From NCBI RefSeq assembly GCF_003226535.1, contig NZ_QKOB01000002.1, forward strand, positions 310,001 to 374,000: 64,000 bases of DNA, given 5' to 3'. Position numbers and translations under genes: made by a program. Every line of letters starts with the position of its first letter. Positions within the stretch are counted from its first letter, which is position 1. The stretch is from Meiothermus sp. Pnk-1 (GTDB lineage: Bacteria; Deinococcota; Deinococci; Deinococcales; Thermaceae). The notes beneath the pieces were generated by a model. It saw only the letters and a list, made by a program, of their open reading frames with translations. It was not told where the DNA came from and searched no databases. Of this stretch, positions 8,300 to 18,601 are shown in pieces.

Positions 8300-8566
8300 C
8301 TAGCGGATGCTGAACCCCCTAAGCCCGGTGGATTTGCTCCACTGCACGTCCAGGCCGGTTACTCGGGAGAGCCTAGGGCCTTGGCGCAGAAATTCCAGGA
8401 ATTGTTCGAGCTCTTCCCTTGGCCCTTCGGCCACCACCTCCACCCGCCCGTCGCTCAGGTTCTCGGCGTAGCCACATAGGCCCAGTTCCATTGCCCGCTG
8501 GCGGGCGTAGGCCCGGTAGCCCACGCCCTGCACCGTTCCCGTCACCAGCACCACGATCCGCTCCAT
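8300..8566 (-). CDS. acyP: Acylphosphatase
   Basis: An 88-aa enzyme of the usual family length that hydrolyses acyl phosphates. It has the catalytic arginine and phosphate loop in [14 protein letters not shown] (residues 10-23) and the catalytic asparagine in [16 protein letters not shown]. The C-terminus GFSIR is typical. It lies tail to tail with hflX and head to head with tamB. Confidence 0.95.
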   Translation of the reverse strand: MERIVVLVTGTVQGVGYRAYARQRAMELGLCGYAENLSDGRVEVVAEGPREELEQFLEFLRQGPRLSRVTGLDVQWSKSTGLRGFSIR

Positions 8567-8574
8567 CGGAAATT

Positions 8575-8580
8575 AGCCTA
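8575..8580 (-). promoter_or_regulatory. -10 box TAGGCT upstream of acyP
   Basis: TAGGCT on the minus strand lies eight bases before the acyP ATG at 8566, with no ribosome-binding sequence between. This is the same layout as at other probable leaderless genes here. Confidence 0.4.
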
Positions 8581-8661
8581 TGGCATGTTGCCAATTTTTG
8601 GCTCCCCCCCCGGCTAGCGCCGCGGAAGAAACCCACCTAGGTTTCCCTCACGCTTTCCCAG

Positions 8662-8667
8662 TAAGCT
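8662..8667 (+). promoter_or_regulatory. -10 box TAAGCT, probable leaderless promoter of tamB
   Basis: TAAGCT is followed by seven bases and then the tamB ATG at 8675. The identical hexamer at the identical distance precedes the genes at 39366 and 61077. Confidence 0.5.
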
Positions 8668-8674
8668 ATACAGG

Positions 8675-11600
8675 ATGCGCTTTCGGCGCTTCTGGCCTCT
8701 GCTAATCCTTTTGGCGCTGGTGTCGCTTCCCGCAGCGCCGCCCCTGTTGGATTTACTGCTCAAACAGGGCCTGGCGGCGGCGGGGTTCCAGGGCCGGTGG
8801 ACAGGGATCTCCGGGTATGTGTTCACCGGCCTTCGCCTGAAGGAGGGAGAGCTCCAAGGGCCGGGGATTAGGGTAAGGGCCCAGGAAGTCACGATCAGCT
8901 ATCAGCTTTTCGGATTGCTGCGGCGTGAGCTGCCGTTGCGCATCCGGGTGAGGGGCGGGACCGTCAACCTGGAGTGGGATCGGCTGATTCCGGAGAAGCC
9001 CACCCAGCAACCGCCGCCCCCCTTTCGGCTGAGGGTAGAGCAGCTCGACCTCGAGCACGTGGAGGCCACCATCGCCCAGGGGCAGCGCCTTCCCATTCCC
9101 AAGCTGCGGCTTAGCCTCGGGGGCCGAGGCCCAGAATACGGCTTCCGCGCCCAGACCCCCGACGGGGCGATCAAAGGGACGGTCAAACGCACCGGCCTCG
9201 AGTTCGAGTCGTGGGAGATCCGCTTTGCTGGGGAGGTGCGGGCCGCCCGCTTCTGGTATCCGGGCCTCGAGGGGGGGAGGCTCGAGGGGACCTGGAAGCT
9301 CGGCCCCCAGGGCGTATTCGGCGACAACTACGTCCGTGGCGGGCGGATCAGGATCCCTGGGGTGCCCTTTCTCGCCGAGGGGGTAGAAGGGCCGATCGGT
9401 TTCGCGAAGGATCAGGTCACCGCCCGCCTCGAGGGGCGAACCCTGGACGGGCCGGTGTGGGCCACGGTGCGGGTGGACATCGCCGGGCGGCGCTATTCCT
9501 TCCACGTCGAGGGGACCCCCAGCCTCCCGGCCCTGGCCAAGAGCTACGGCTTGAGCCTGCCGGTGGAGGGCCGGGGGCCGCTTGTGCTCGACGGCGAAGG
9601 GTGGGAGAGGGTGCGGCTCAAGGGGCAGTTCCGCGGGGAGGGGGCGCTGACCGGCGAGCCCCTGGTGTACGCGGGGGATTTGGCCCTGGATAGGGCCTTC
9701 ACCCTGCAAACCCAGGTGCGGGGGCGGTTTTTCGACCGGGAGTACCGGGCTGGCGTGAGCCTCGAGGGCGCCCACTACCGGGTCAACCTGACCGATAACT
9801 TCGGCAGCCAGCTCGCCTTACAAGGTGCAGGCGACCGGGCCAGCGGTGAGGGCAGCCTGGTGTGGCCGGTGCCGCTCAAGGGTAGGGCCCAACTGGTGTT
9901 CGACCTCGGGCGAGGCCGCTGGAACCTGGGGGTCCGGTCGCCGGGCGTGGGGTTTCCCCTGGCCCAGCCCCTCGACCTCTCGGGCCGCCTGCAGGGGGAA
10001 GGGAACCGAGTCAGCGGTGCACTGGGGCCGGTGGGGTTAGCGGGAAGCTGGGAGAACCTGGCCTTGGTGGTGCGCAGGCTGCCGCTGGTGGTGGGGGAGG
10101 TGGAGGGGAGCGGAAGCCTGCGCGGGGGGCGCTTATCCGCCGACCTCGCGTACACCTCGCCCTACGCCTCGTTCCCCCTGGCGGTGCGCCAGCAGGGCAC
10201 GGCCTGGTTGCTCCGCTCGCCCCACGCCTGGGGGCGCTACGAGGGGGGTGTCTTCACCCTGGGCGTAGACGGCCAGCCGCTCACCCTGCTCGAGCCCCTC
10301 CAGCTTTTCGGGAAGGCGGTGTACCGCGACAACACCCTCTCCGGCGACTGGCGGCTGGTGGGGGAGCGGCTCGAGGTCCGCGGGGTGATCGAGGACCTGG
10401 CGACCCGCTTCGGCGGCGTGGTGCGCACCCCGGTGGGAACCCTGCCCCTCTCGGGCCGAGCCGATTCCGGCGGGGTGCAAGCACGGCTCTCGACCCTTAG
10501 CGTCACGGCGGGCGCCGGGGGGGTGCGGGTGCAGGGGCCGCTCGAGCTCAAGCTGGCCCCCGGCCTCGAGGTCTCCCTCCGCAGCGACCTCACCTACCAA
10601 AACGGGGAATTCTCCGGCACCGCCACCGCCGTCACCCCCTACCTGTCGGCGCGGCTGGAGGGCCGGGGCCAGGGCCTCTGGGTGACTACCCAGGGCTACG
10701 CCGAGCTTTCCGGGCCGGTTTTCCCCGACCCCCGGCTTTCCGGGCGGCTCACCCTGCCGAGCTTGGGGGCGGTGCAGATCCCCAACCTGCCCGCGCGCGT
10801 CACCCGCGACGGGGTCACCCTCGGCGAGAGCCGGGTGGACTTCAAACCTGGGCTTCCCTTCCGGGTGCTGTTACCGGCGCGGATCGGCGGCATCCCGGTC
10901 ACCCTGCGGGGGACGGGAAACCTGGAGGGGGGCGACCTCGCGCTCCGGCTTCCCTGGGGCGAGGTGCGGGGTAGCGGGGACTGGCGCGACCTAAAGGTGA
11001 CGGGCGAACTGGCCCACGCGCCGCTAGGGCAAGGTCAGCTGAGCGGTTCGGCGAACCTCTTCGAGGGGAGCTATGCCCTGCGCCTGACGGTGCCCAAGCT
11101 GGGCGGCGCCCTGCGGGTCTTCGGCAAGGGGGCCAGCCTGACCTACGCCGGAAGCTTCCAGGACGGGCGTTTGGAGGTCTCCGGAGCATACCGGGCGGGG
11201 GCCGGGCGGGAGGCGCTGGAGGGTCTCAGGCTGTGGGTCAAGGCGAGGGATGTTGACCTCACGCCCTTGGGCATCCCCTTCCGGCTCAGCGGGACCTGGG
11301 GGGATGGCGGCGGCCTGCTCCGCACCCAGACGGATTTCGGGGACTTCGAGGCGCGGGGGCAGGGCCTCCTGGGGCCGCTCGAGGTGCGCGGCGCGGGGGA
11401 GTGGGGCCGCCTCCGGGGTACCCTGGACGCCGAGCGGATCTCGGCCATAGCCCAGGTCACACTTCCCGCGCTCGAAGGGCAGGTGCGCCTGGCCGGACCT
11501 TGGAGCAACCTCGAGCTGCTGGGGCAGGGCCGCTATGACCTGCCCTACCTCGAGCAGGCCGGGTGGCGGCTCGAGGCCAACCTCAACCGGCAGACCTGGC

Positions 11601-14600
11601 GGCTTTCCGGGCCGCTGGAGCTTTCGGGGCAGGGGCTCGAATACCGTGGCCGGATCGTGCGCTGGGGCTACCGGGTAGCGGGCGAGGGGGGCGAGCTCAG
11701 CGGGCAGGTCGGCGGGGAAGGAACCAAAATCCGGGCCGAGCTCCAGACCACCTACCGGGGGGTTCCCCTGGCGGTTTCAGCCCGCACGGATCGCCTCGAG
11801 GTCCGGGCCGTGCAAGCCGACCTGCGGCTGCCCGAGGGGGAGGCGCACCTCGCCGAGGGGAAGGTAAGCTTCGACCTCGAGACCGCCCCTATCGCCAGGG
11901 CGTTCAGCCTTCCGGTCGTTGGGCGGCTCGCCGGATGGCTGGAGGTGGAAGGATTGCTGCGCGGCGACCGCCGCCCGCCGCCGGGTGAGGCCAAAGGCCG
12001 CCTCAAAGCCTGGGGCGAGAGCGTGGACCTCGCCTACCAGGGCCGCCAGCTGCGGGTCTTCCTGCCCGAGCGAAACGTAGGGGTTAACGCCGAGATCGGG
12101 GATCAGATCCGGCTGGAGGCGCTGGGCGACCTCTCCGGGGGGGTTCGGCTCGAGCCCGATCTACAGGGCGAGCTGCGCTACGCCGTCGGAGGCAATACCT
12201 TTACCGCCCATCTCGCCGGAACCCTGCAAACCCCACGGGTGCAGGCCGAGGCGGTAGGCGCTTGGGGGCAGGCGGTGGCCCAGATTGCAGCCGACCTGAA
12301 GGAGCAGACGGCCCGCGGCACGCTCGAGGTGCGCACCCCCTGGGCCGACGCCGGGGTGGTCTTTCACAGCGAGAAAACCCGCTACGCTGCGGCAGGGAAC
12401 CTAAGGAGCAAACAGTACCTCGAGCAGGCCGGGCCGCTGTACCTGGAGGGGGAGGGCCTGGCCTGGGAGCTCGACTGGAAGGCCCCCCTGGGCGTGCAGG
12501 CGGAGGGCCGGGGCCTGGACTTCGAGCAAGTCCGGCTCTTCGGGGCGAACTCGGTGAAGGTCGCAGTGCAGCCGCAACCGCGGCCCGGCGATACCGGGGC
12601 TCGAGAGCGCAACTTCGACCTCCGGGGCGACCTCACCTACCGCCGGGCGGGTGGGACCTTCACCGGGCAGATGGCGGTCTCGAGCCCGGGGATCCGGCTC
12701 GACCTGCGCGGGGAGGGGAGGCGGTTATGGGCCGAGGGCGAGGCTTTCGGGGTGCAGCTGGCGGTCAACGGCGACGACCAGGGGAACCTGGGGGGAAGCC
12801 TCAGCTACACGCGTGTCTTGGGCCCCAGCCGCCTCGAGGTCGGCGGAGAGCTCTCGGGAAACCTCCAGGCCCCTAAGCTGGAGGGCCGGGGCTTGGTGCG
12901 GGGCCAGGGGAAGGTGATCGCCCTGCGCTTCAGCCACGCCGGAAAATTCTTCGCCCGGGCCGAGGGGGAGGGGGTGGACATCCGGGTGCAGGGCCCGGAT
13001 TTGCTACAGGCCGGAGCCCTGGAAAACATCCGCTTGAGTGCGCACCTCGATGCTGACCTGGAGCCTTTCACCGGGGTCCCGGTACACCTGCGCACCCAGG
13101 CCGAGGGCCCCTGGCAGACCCTGGTCTTTCCCGTCGTGGTGAGCGGTTTCGATGCCCAGGCCACCGGCGAGGCCCGCCTTGACCCTCTTCAGGCCCGGCT
13201 CGAGGGCGTCTACCGGGGTCAGGGATTCCGGGTGATCTACCGGGACGGCCTCTCCGCAGAACTGACCGGGCCGTATCTGCGCGGGACCGTTCGCTGGGGC
13301 GAGGCGGGGCCGGCTGGGGAGGTGGCGGTGGAGTTTCCCTTGCCTGGTGGGGGTTTGCGCGGCCAGGCCGATCTAGCCCGCGCCGAGGCCGAGCTGAAGG
13401 GCTTTGGCGATTGGCGCGGCGCGCTCTCGGCGCGGCTGCCAGGAGGCTGGCGCGAGCCGGCACGGATCCGGCTCGAGGCCGACCTTGCGGGGCGGGTAGA
13501 GCTCCAGGGAGACCTCCAGGTCGAGCTTTCGCCCCGGGCGCTGGCGGGGCAGATGGTGGGGAGATACCCTGGGTGGGGCAGCGCACGGCTCGAGGGGAGG
13601 GGGACTCAGGTGCAGATCCGGGGGCAGGAGGAGCTAGCCCCCCTCACCGCGACCCTCGACCTAGCCTCGTTGCGCCTCAACTGGAGCTACGCTGGGGAGT
13701 TGCCCCAGGGGTTAGGTCGGCTCCGGGCCAGGGGGACCTACCCTGGGACTTGGCTCTCGGGTGAGTACCAAAACTTCGGCAAAACCTTGCTCCTGCGGGG
13801 CGAGGGAGAGCGGCTACAGGTCTCGGGCGGGGGGCTCCAGGGCCAGCTGGACCCCCAAGGGCCCTCCCTGCGGCTGCAAGACTTCACCCTGGGCCCGGCG
13901 GTGCTCAGCGGTACGGCAGCAGGGACGTGGTCGGCCCTCGACTTCAACCTCGCGTGGCAAGCGCTAGGCCGTGCAGGGGAGGTGCGTGGCCGTTATGGCG
14001 AGGGCCGTTTGCAGGCCAGTCTCCTTGGGGACGTAGCCGGTCAGGTGCTGCGGGGGCCGAGCTGGTCGGGGCGTCTTCGCATTCGTGAGGGAGAGCTACA
14101 GCTCTCGGGTTCGGAGGCGGTCCCTCGGGTGAGCGGGGAGTTCTTTGGGCTCCAGGCCAGGCTGGATTACCCCCTCCTGGAGCTGGCCACCCCCCGCGGG
14201 GAGAACCTGGGCGTGAACCTCCTGACCCGCCAGGCCCAGGGCCACCTGACCTATCAGGGCGTCGAGGTGGAGGGCTCGGAGGACAAGCTCACCGCCGGGT
14301 ATCCCCTGGCGGATGGGCGTTTGCAGGCCGAACTCGACCTCAATACCCTGGCCCTCACCCTGAGCGCCCCCGACCTGGGGCAGGGCAGCCTCCGCTACAC
14401 CGCTGGGGGGCTCGAGGGGGAACTCGGCGCCCGGCTGTATGGGGTGGACCTGACCCTGCGGGGGGCGGGCCAAAGGCTTTACTTAAGCGGGAGCCATCCG
14501 GCGAGCGACTGGATCTCCTGGGGCGCGGGCCGTTTCGAGGGGGAAGTAGGGCTTTCCGCCGATTGGAGCCTCAGCTACCAAGGGGAGGGGCAGACCTTCC

Positions 14601-16999
14601 AGGCCAAAGGGCGCGGGCTCGAGGGCCAGCTCCAGGCCCAGGGCCGCTGGGTCCAGGGCGAGCTGGCTTACCGCGGGGATTGGACGGGTGCGCTCGAGCT
14701 CGACATACCCCTCCAGCCGCTAGAATCCCGGCTCAAGGGTGAGCTTGCGGCCCGGAGCCCCTTGCAGGTGAGCGCGGTGCTCTCCGGAGCCATCGGCCAG
14801 ATCAACTTGAACGCCCGGCTCGATGGCGGTGTGCCGGTGGCCCGGGCCGAGATGGCCCGCGTGGCCCTAGAGGATCTGCCCTGGCTACACCCGGTGGTGC
14901 CCTACCTGAGCGGGCGGGTCAGCGGGGCGGTGGACTATCGTGAGGGAAGGCTATCCCTTTCCTTGCAAGCCCAGGCGTTGCGGGTGAAGGGGGATGAGAC
15001 CCCGCTCTCGATGCAGTTGGCGGCCACCTGGGGGGGCGCTCAGGCCAGGGGCGAGCTGCGCTTGGGCAAGAGCACCGCCCAGCTCGCGTTGGGCCAGGGT
15101 CAGCTTAAGGGGCGGGTACAGGCGGTGAATTTCCCGTTGCACTGGTTTCTTGCCGCCTGGGCGGGCGAACTCAAAGGACAAGCCTTCTGGACCGGCGAGG
15201 CCAGCTTCCGCTACAACTTCCTCGATCCCTGGGCTTCGCAGGGGTTGCTGGTAGGAGAGCGGCTGCGCTTTGAAGGCGGGGGCGATGCTTTGACCGGGCA
15301 GGCGGTGCTGCGCTACGAGAAGGAGCGCTTGGATATTGACAAACTGGACCTCTTTGGCAAAGGCACCTGGCGGGGAGAGGGCTACTGGAGCCGCAAAGGA
15401 GGAAGCCGCCTCCAGCTCGACCTACAAAACACCTCCTTCACCCCGGTGCTGCAGGTGATCCCCCCCTTAAAGCCCTTCTCTCCCGAGGGCAGCGGTACCC
15501 TGCGGCTGAGCTCGGATGGAAACCAATTCGCGCTCGAGCTGGAAAGGTTCCGATTCAAGCTGGGGCCGGTGGTGGGGGAGTTCCCCCAGGCCCGCCTGCG
15601 GCTAGGCGAGACCGCGACGGCGGAGGGAACCCTCAACCTCGAGGCGCCCTACCCGGCTCAGGCCCGGCTTTCCGGGGAGGGGAACCTCGAGAGCTTCGTG
15701 GTGCGGGCTCGAGGGAGCGCGCAGATTCCCCTTTTGGAACCCAACCAGCCCCTCAGCGTGGAGTTCCGTTACCCCGGTTATGTCACTACCGTCTCCACCG
15801 AGACTGCGACCCTCTCCGGTACGGTGTTCCCGCTGGCGATGGGCTTTTACGGGGAGATCCCGGTGAGCGCCCCTCGTTACTACTTGCAAGAAGGGCGGGT
15901 GCGGGTCAACGGATCGCTCAACCAAGAGGGGGGGCTCTTCAAGCTACGGGGGAACGTGGAGGTGCTGCGGGCCCGGCTGGCCCTACCCAGCGGGCAGCAG
16001 GAAGTCGCGGTGCCGGTGGGGGATTCTTCCAAGCCCGCCCCCCCAGGAAACCCCTCCGAGGCCGCCCCGCTGGAGTTCGTCAACCTGCGGATTACCGCGG
16101 AGCGCGGTATCCTTTTCCAGGAAGCCTTGGCCCAAGGAGAGTTGGCTGGAGACGTGTACCTCAACGGTACCCTCTCAGACCCCTTCCTGAGCGGGGAGGT
16201 GCGCCCCTTGCGGGGTGAGGTGCGGCTGTGGAATAACGTGTTTACCCTGCTTGAGAGCGTTCCCGACGAGGGCGGGGAGTTCCGTAGCGTGGCCGCCTTT
16301 AGCCCCGATCAGGGGGTTTTCCCCGTGGTGAGCGTGGTGGCCGGCGCTTCCCAGATCCGTGATCAGGCCAGTGGGGCAACTTACAATGTGCTGCTCAAGC
16401 TGCGGGGGCGCTTCGTGCGCGAGGGGGGTCAGGCCCGGTTTGCGGTAGACCAGGGGTATCCGCAGCTTGTCGCCACCGGGGTCTCGGGGCAGGCCGCAGC
16501 GCTTTCCCAGGCTCAGATCTATACCCTCCTCACCCTGGGGCGCAGCGATTTGGAGAACGTTCCGGCGAGCTTGGTGCAGTCCGGTTTGCAAGCCGCTTTG
16601 CAGAACTTCCTGTTCGGCCAGCTCGAGCGCGAACTGGCCAAGGCGCTGGGGCTCGAGCAGCTCCGCATCGATGTGCCGAACTTTAGCGGAGGCGATTTCC
16701 GCTTGGAGAACACCAGCTTGAGCTTTGGCATCCGCATCGCCCCCGAGGTGCTGCTGAGCACCACCTTCGCCTTTACCGGGGAGGGGATCATCACGGCGGA
16801 GTACCGGCTGGATGGTTTTACCTTTACCGTGGGCACCAAGTTCGTCTCCGAGACCACCGGCGTCAAGCTCAGGCCTGAGTTTTCGTTGGGCTACGCGATC
16901 TTGCCCAACCTGGACCTTAGCCTCTTTGTGCGGGACGATACCAAACCCGGCGGCGACTCGGACGTGCGCTTTGGCCTGGGGTTAAACCTGCGCTTTTGA
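8675..16999 (+). CDS. tamB: Giant TamB (DUF490) translocation/assembly protein
   Basis: A 2774-aa protein, more than twice the length of E. coli TamB (about 1260 aa). Residues of about 5-28 form a signal anchor. The very long middle is a monotonous series of short beta strands (repeated GxGxLxGxxxLE-like patterns), as expected for the hydrophobic-groove beta-taco that spans the periplasm. The C-terminal 400 residues, from about 2350, carry the conserved DUF490/TamB domain, and the protein ends GLGLNLRF with a terminal phenylalanine. In the family it works with an Omp85 partner and carries phospholipids or assists outer-membrane protein assembly; bamA is nearby. A leaderless-type -10 box precedes the ATG. 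The last 18 bases overlap the convergent antiporter gene. Confidence 0.9.
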   Translation: MRFRRFWPLLILLALVSLPAAPPLLDLLLKQGLAAAGFQGRWTGISGYVFTGLRLKEGELQGPGIRVRAQEVTISYQLFGLLRRELPLRIRVRGGTVNLEWDRLIPEKPTQQPPPPFRLRVEQLDLEHVEATIAQGQRLPIPKLRLSLGGRGPEYGFRAQTPDGAIKGTVKRTGLEFESWEIRFAGEVRAARFWYPGLEGGRLEGTWKLGPQGVFGDNYVRGGRIRIPGVPFLAEGVEGPIGFAKDQVTARLEGRTLDGPVWATVRVDIAGRRYSFHVEGTPSLPALAKSYGLSLPVEGRGPLVLDGEGWERVRLKGQFRGEGALTGEPLVYAGDLALDRAFTLQTQVRGRFFDREYRAGVSLEGAHYRVNLTDNFGSQLALQGAGDRASGEGSLVWPVPLKGRAQLVFDLGRGRWNLGVRSPGVGFPLAQPLDLSGRLQGEGNRVSGALGPVGLAGSWENLALVVRRLPLVVGEVEGSGSLRGGRLSADLAYTSPYASFPLAVRQQGTAWLLRSPHAWGRYEGGVFTLGVDGQPLTLLEPLQLFGKAVYRDNTLSGDWRLVGERLEVRGVIEDLATRFGGVVRTPVGTLPLSGRADSGGVQARLSTLSVTAGAGGVRVQGPLELKLAPGLEVSLRSDLTYQNGEFSGTATAVTPYLSARLEGRGQGLWVTTQGYAELSGPVFPDPRLSGRLTLPSLGAVQIPNLPARVTRDGVTLGESRVDFKPGLPFRVLLPARIGGIPVTLRGTGNLEGGDLALRLPWGEVRGSGDWRDLKVTGELAHAPLGQGQLSGSANLFEGSYALRLTVPKLGGALRVFGKGASLTYAGSFQDGRLEVSGAYRAGAGREALEGLRLWVKARDVDLTPLGIPFRLSGTWGDGGGLLRTQTDFGDFEARGQGLLGPLEVRGAGEWGRLRGTLDAERISAIAQVTLPALEGQVRLAGPWSNLELLGQGRYDLPYLEQAGWRLEANLNRQTWRLSGPLELSGQGLEYRGRIVRWGYRVAGEGGELSGQVGGEGTKIRAELQTTYRGVPLAVSARTDRLEVRAVQADLRLPEGEAHLAEGKVSFDLETAPIARAFSLPVVGRLAGWLEVEGLLRGDRRPPPGEAKGRLKAWGESVDLAYQGRQLRVFLPERNVGVNAEIGDQIRLEALGDLSGGVRLEPDLQGELRYAVGGNTFTAHLAGTLQTPRVQAEAVGAWGQAVAQIAADLKEQTARGTLEVRTPWADAGVVFHSEKTRYAAAGNLRSKQYLEQAGPLYLEGEGLAWELDWKAPLGVQAEGRGLDFEQVRLFGANSVKVAVQPQPRPGDTGARERNFDLRGDLTYRRAGGTFTGQMAVSSPGIRLDLRGEGRRLWAEGEAFGVQLAVNGDDQGNLGGSLSYTRVLGPSRLEVGGELSGNLQAPKLEGRGLVRGQGKVIALRFSHAGKFFARAEGEGVDIRVQGPDLLQAGALENIRLSAHLDADLEPFTGVPVHLRTQAEGPWQTLVFPVVVSGFDAQATGEARLDPLQARLEGVYRGQGFRVIYRDGLSAELTGPYLRGTVRWGEAGPAGEVAVEFPLPGGGLRGQADLARAEAELKGFGDWRGALSARLPGGWREPARIRLEADLAGRVELQGDLQVELSPRALAGQMVGRYPGWGSARLEGRGTQVQIRGQEELAPLTATLDLASLRLNWSYAGELPQGLGRLRARGTYPGTWLSGEYQNFGKTLLLRGEGERLQVSGGGLQGQLDPQGPSLRLQDFTLGPAVLSGTAAGTWSALDFNLAWQALGRAGEVRGRYGEGRLQASLLGDVAGQVLRGPSWSGRLRIREGELQLSGSEAVPRVSGEFFGLQARLDYPLLELATPRGENLGVNLLTRQAQGHLTYQGVEVEGSEDKLTAGYPLADGRLQAELDLNTLALTLSAPDLGQGSLRYTAGGLEGELGARLYGVDLTLRGAGQRLYLSGSHPASDWISWGAGRFEGEVGLSADWSLSYQGEGQTFQAKGRGLEGQLQAQGRWVQGELAYRGDWTGALELDIPLQPLESRLKGELAARSPLQVSAVLSGAIGQINLNARLDGGVPVARAEMARVALEDLPWLHPVVPYLSGRVSGAVDYREGRLSLSLQAQALRVKGDETPLSMQLAATWGGAQARGELRLGKSTAQLALGQGQLKGRVQAVNFPLHWFLAAWAGELKGQAFWTGEASFRYNFLDPWASQGLLVGERLRFEGGGDALTGQAVLRYEKERLDIDKLDLFGKGTWRGEGYWSRKGGSRLQLDLQNTSFTPVLQVIPPLKPFSPEGSGTLRLSSDGNQFALELERFRFKLGPVVGEFPQARLRLGETATAEGTLNLEAPYPAQARLSGEGNLESFVVRARGSAQIPLLEPNQPLSVEFRYPGYVTTVSTETATLSGTVFPLAMGFYGEIPVSAPRYYLQEGRVRVNGSLNQEGGLFKLRGNVEVLRARLALPSGQQEVAVPVGDSSKPAPPGNPSEAAPLEFVNLRITAERGILFQEALAQGELAGDVYLNGTLSDPFLSGEVRPLRGEVRLWNNVFTLLESVPDEGGEFRSVAAFSPDQGVFPVVSVVAGASQIRDQASGATYNVLLKLRGRFVREGGQARFAVDQGYPQLVATGVSGQAAALSQAQIYTLLTLGRSDLENVPASLVQSGLQAALQNFLFGQLERELAKALGLEQLRIDVPNFSGGDFRLENTSLSFGIRIAPEVLLSTTFAFTGEGIITAEYRLDGFTFTVGTKFVSETTGVKLRPEFSLGYAILPNLDLSLFVRDDTKPGGDSDVRFGLGLNLRF

Positions 17000-18553
17000 T
17001 GGCGGGGCTTCCGTCGAGGGAGCGGGCAGGCTTTCCTCGAGCACCCGCTCGGCTAAGCGTTCCCCGGCCTCGGCAAAGGGGTGGAAGATCAGGCGGGCTC
17101 CGGCGGCCTCGAGCACCGCATCCTCCTCCAGGTGGTAGCTGGTAGCGGCGATCTGCCCCGCAAACCTCCGGCGGCGCAGTCCCTCCAGGGCCCGCACCTT
17201 GGACTCGAGGTCGGGTAGGGTGAGGAGCACCCCTTTGAGCCCCTCGAGCTCCAACCGCTCCCACAGCTCGGGGTCCTCGGCGTCGCCGTAGAGTACCCGG
17301 CGGCCCTTGGCCCGGTGCCGCTCGAGCTTGTCGGGGTCGGAGTCGAGGCCCACCACCCGCTCACCCCGGCTCTCCAAGAGCTTGTAGGCGGCGCCCCCAG
17401 TACGGCCCATTCCCACCACCAGCCATCCGGCCTCGCCCAGCGAGGTTGGCTCCTCGTCGGGGTGGCGGCCTTTGCGCTCGAGGCGCGATAGCCAGGGCTC
17501 GAGGCGGGCGTAGATGCGGTGGGCTACTCGGTTGAGTGGGGCGGCCACGGCCAGGGAGGAGGCGACCGCCACCGCCAGTACCCGGCCCCAGCTCTCCTCC
17601 AGGCGGCCCGATTCGATGAGCGGGGCGGCGACGATCAAGGCGAACTCGCTGTAGCTGGAGAGGGCGATGGCGGTTACGAAAGCGGTTCGCGCCCGCAGGC
17701 CGAACGCCACGAACAGGGCGAAAAAGATCAAGCCTTGCAGCGGCAGCAGCAGCAAAAGCTCCAGCCCCACCAGCAGCTCGCGCAAGGTGGGTAGCCCGGC
17801 CAGCCCGATGTTGAGGAAGAAGGCCACCAAAAAAGCCTCCTTCAGCCCCCACAGGGTTCGCGAAAGCTCGGTGGTCTGGGGGTGCCCGGCCAGCACCGCC
17901 CCGAAGAGGAGCGCCCCCAGCTCCGGCGAGATGCCCACCCGCTGGGCTATGCTGCCCCCGGCCAGGGCCAGCCCCAGCCCGAACAGCAGCAAAAGCTCGT
18001 CGTGGCCGCTCTTGGCCAGGAGCCAGGATACCAGTGGGCGCAACAGGGGCAGCGCCAGCAGGGCCAGTGCCCAGGGGCTTGGGGTTTTCACCCCGGCGAA
18101 GGCCAGCAGGGCCACCGCCACCAGGTCTTGCAGGATCAGGATGCCGACGGCTACCCGCCCGTGATAGCTGCTGAGTTCGCGTTTGTCCTCGAGCACCTTG
18201 ATGGCCAGAACGGTGCTCGAGAAGGCCAGGCTCAACCCCAGATACACCGCTGCCTGACCGCCCAAGCTGAACGCCAGCGGAACCGCGATGAGGCTTCCCA
18301 CCAACAGCAGGTGGAGCCCACCTCCCCCTAACACTTCAAGCTGGACCAGGCTGACCGGTCGCAGCTTGAGCCCCACCGTGAACAAAAGCAGCAGCACCCC
18401 GATCTCGCCCAGGTAGTGCAGGACCTCCCCGCTATGGATATCGAACGCGGCGAGGGCGAACCCAGCGGCCAGGTAGCCCACCAAAGGAGGAAGCCCGAAT
18501 CGGCTTCCCAACAATCCCAAAGCAAACGCGGCGCCTACCCAAAGGGCTTCCAT
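16982..18553 (-). CDS. CPA2-family cation:proton antiporter with TrkA-N domain (KefB-like)
   Basis: A 523-aa membrane protein. Residues 1 to about 365 contain around twelve hydrophobic segments of the Na+/H+ exchanger fold, with the conserved ILQDLVAVALL segment containing the transport aspartate near residue 143. From about residue 385 a Rossmann RCK/TrkA-N domain follows (WLVVGMGRTGGAAY with GxGxxG, then an acidic VVGLDSD strand end), which binds nucleotide and gates K+ or Na+ export. It overlaps the end of tamB by 18 bases on the opposite strand and begins 48 bases after mnmE. The transported ion cannot be fixed from sequence. Confidence 0.9.
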   Translation of the reverse strand: MEALWVGAAFALGLLGSRFGLPPLVGYLAAGFALAAFDIHSGEVLHYLGEIGVLLLLFTVGLKLRPVSLVQLEVLGGGGLHLLLVGSLIAVPLAFSLGGQAAVYLGLSLAFSSTVLAIKVLEDKRELSSYHGRVAVGILILQDLVAVALLAFAGVKTPSPWALALLALPLLRPLVSWLLAKSGHDELLLLFGLGLALAGGSIAQRVGISPELGALLFGAVLAGHPQTTELSRTLWGLKEAFLVAFFLNIGLAGLPTLRELLVGLELLLLLPLQGLIFFALFVAFGLRARTAFVTAIALSSYSEFALIVAAPLIESGRLEESWGRVLAVAVASSLAVAAPLNRVAHRIYARLEPWLSRLERKGRHPDEEPTSLGEAGWLVVGMGRTGGAAYKLLESRGERVVGLDSDPDKLERHRAKGRRVLYGDAEDPELWERLELEGLKGVLLTLPDLESKVRALEGLRRRRFAGQIAATSYHLEEDAVLEAAGARLIFHPFAEAGERLAERVLEESLPAPSTEAPPSKAQV

Positions 18554-18601
18554 TCCGCCCAGTCTGGGGTTTACACGACGGGCGCGTCAAGGATTCTTCC
18601 C

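Noticed and set aside
8581-8600. GCCA/TGGC hairpin upstream of tamB
   Set aside because: The stem is only four base pairs with a T-rich loop; too weak to support as a regulatory element.
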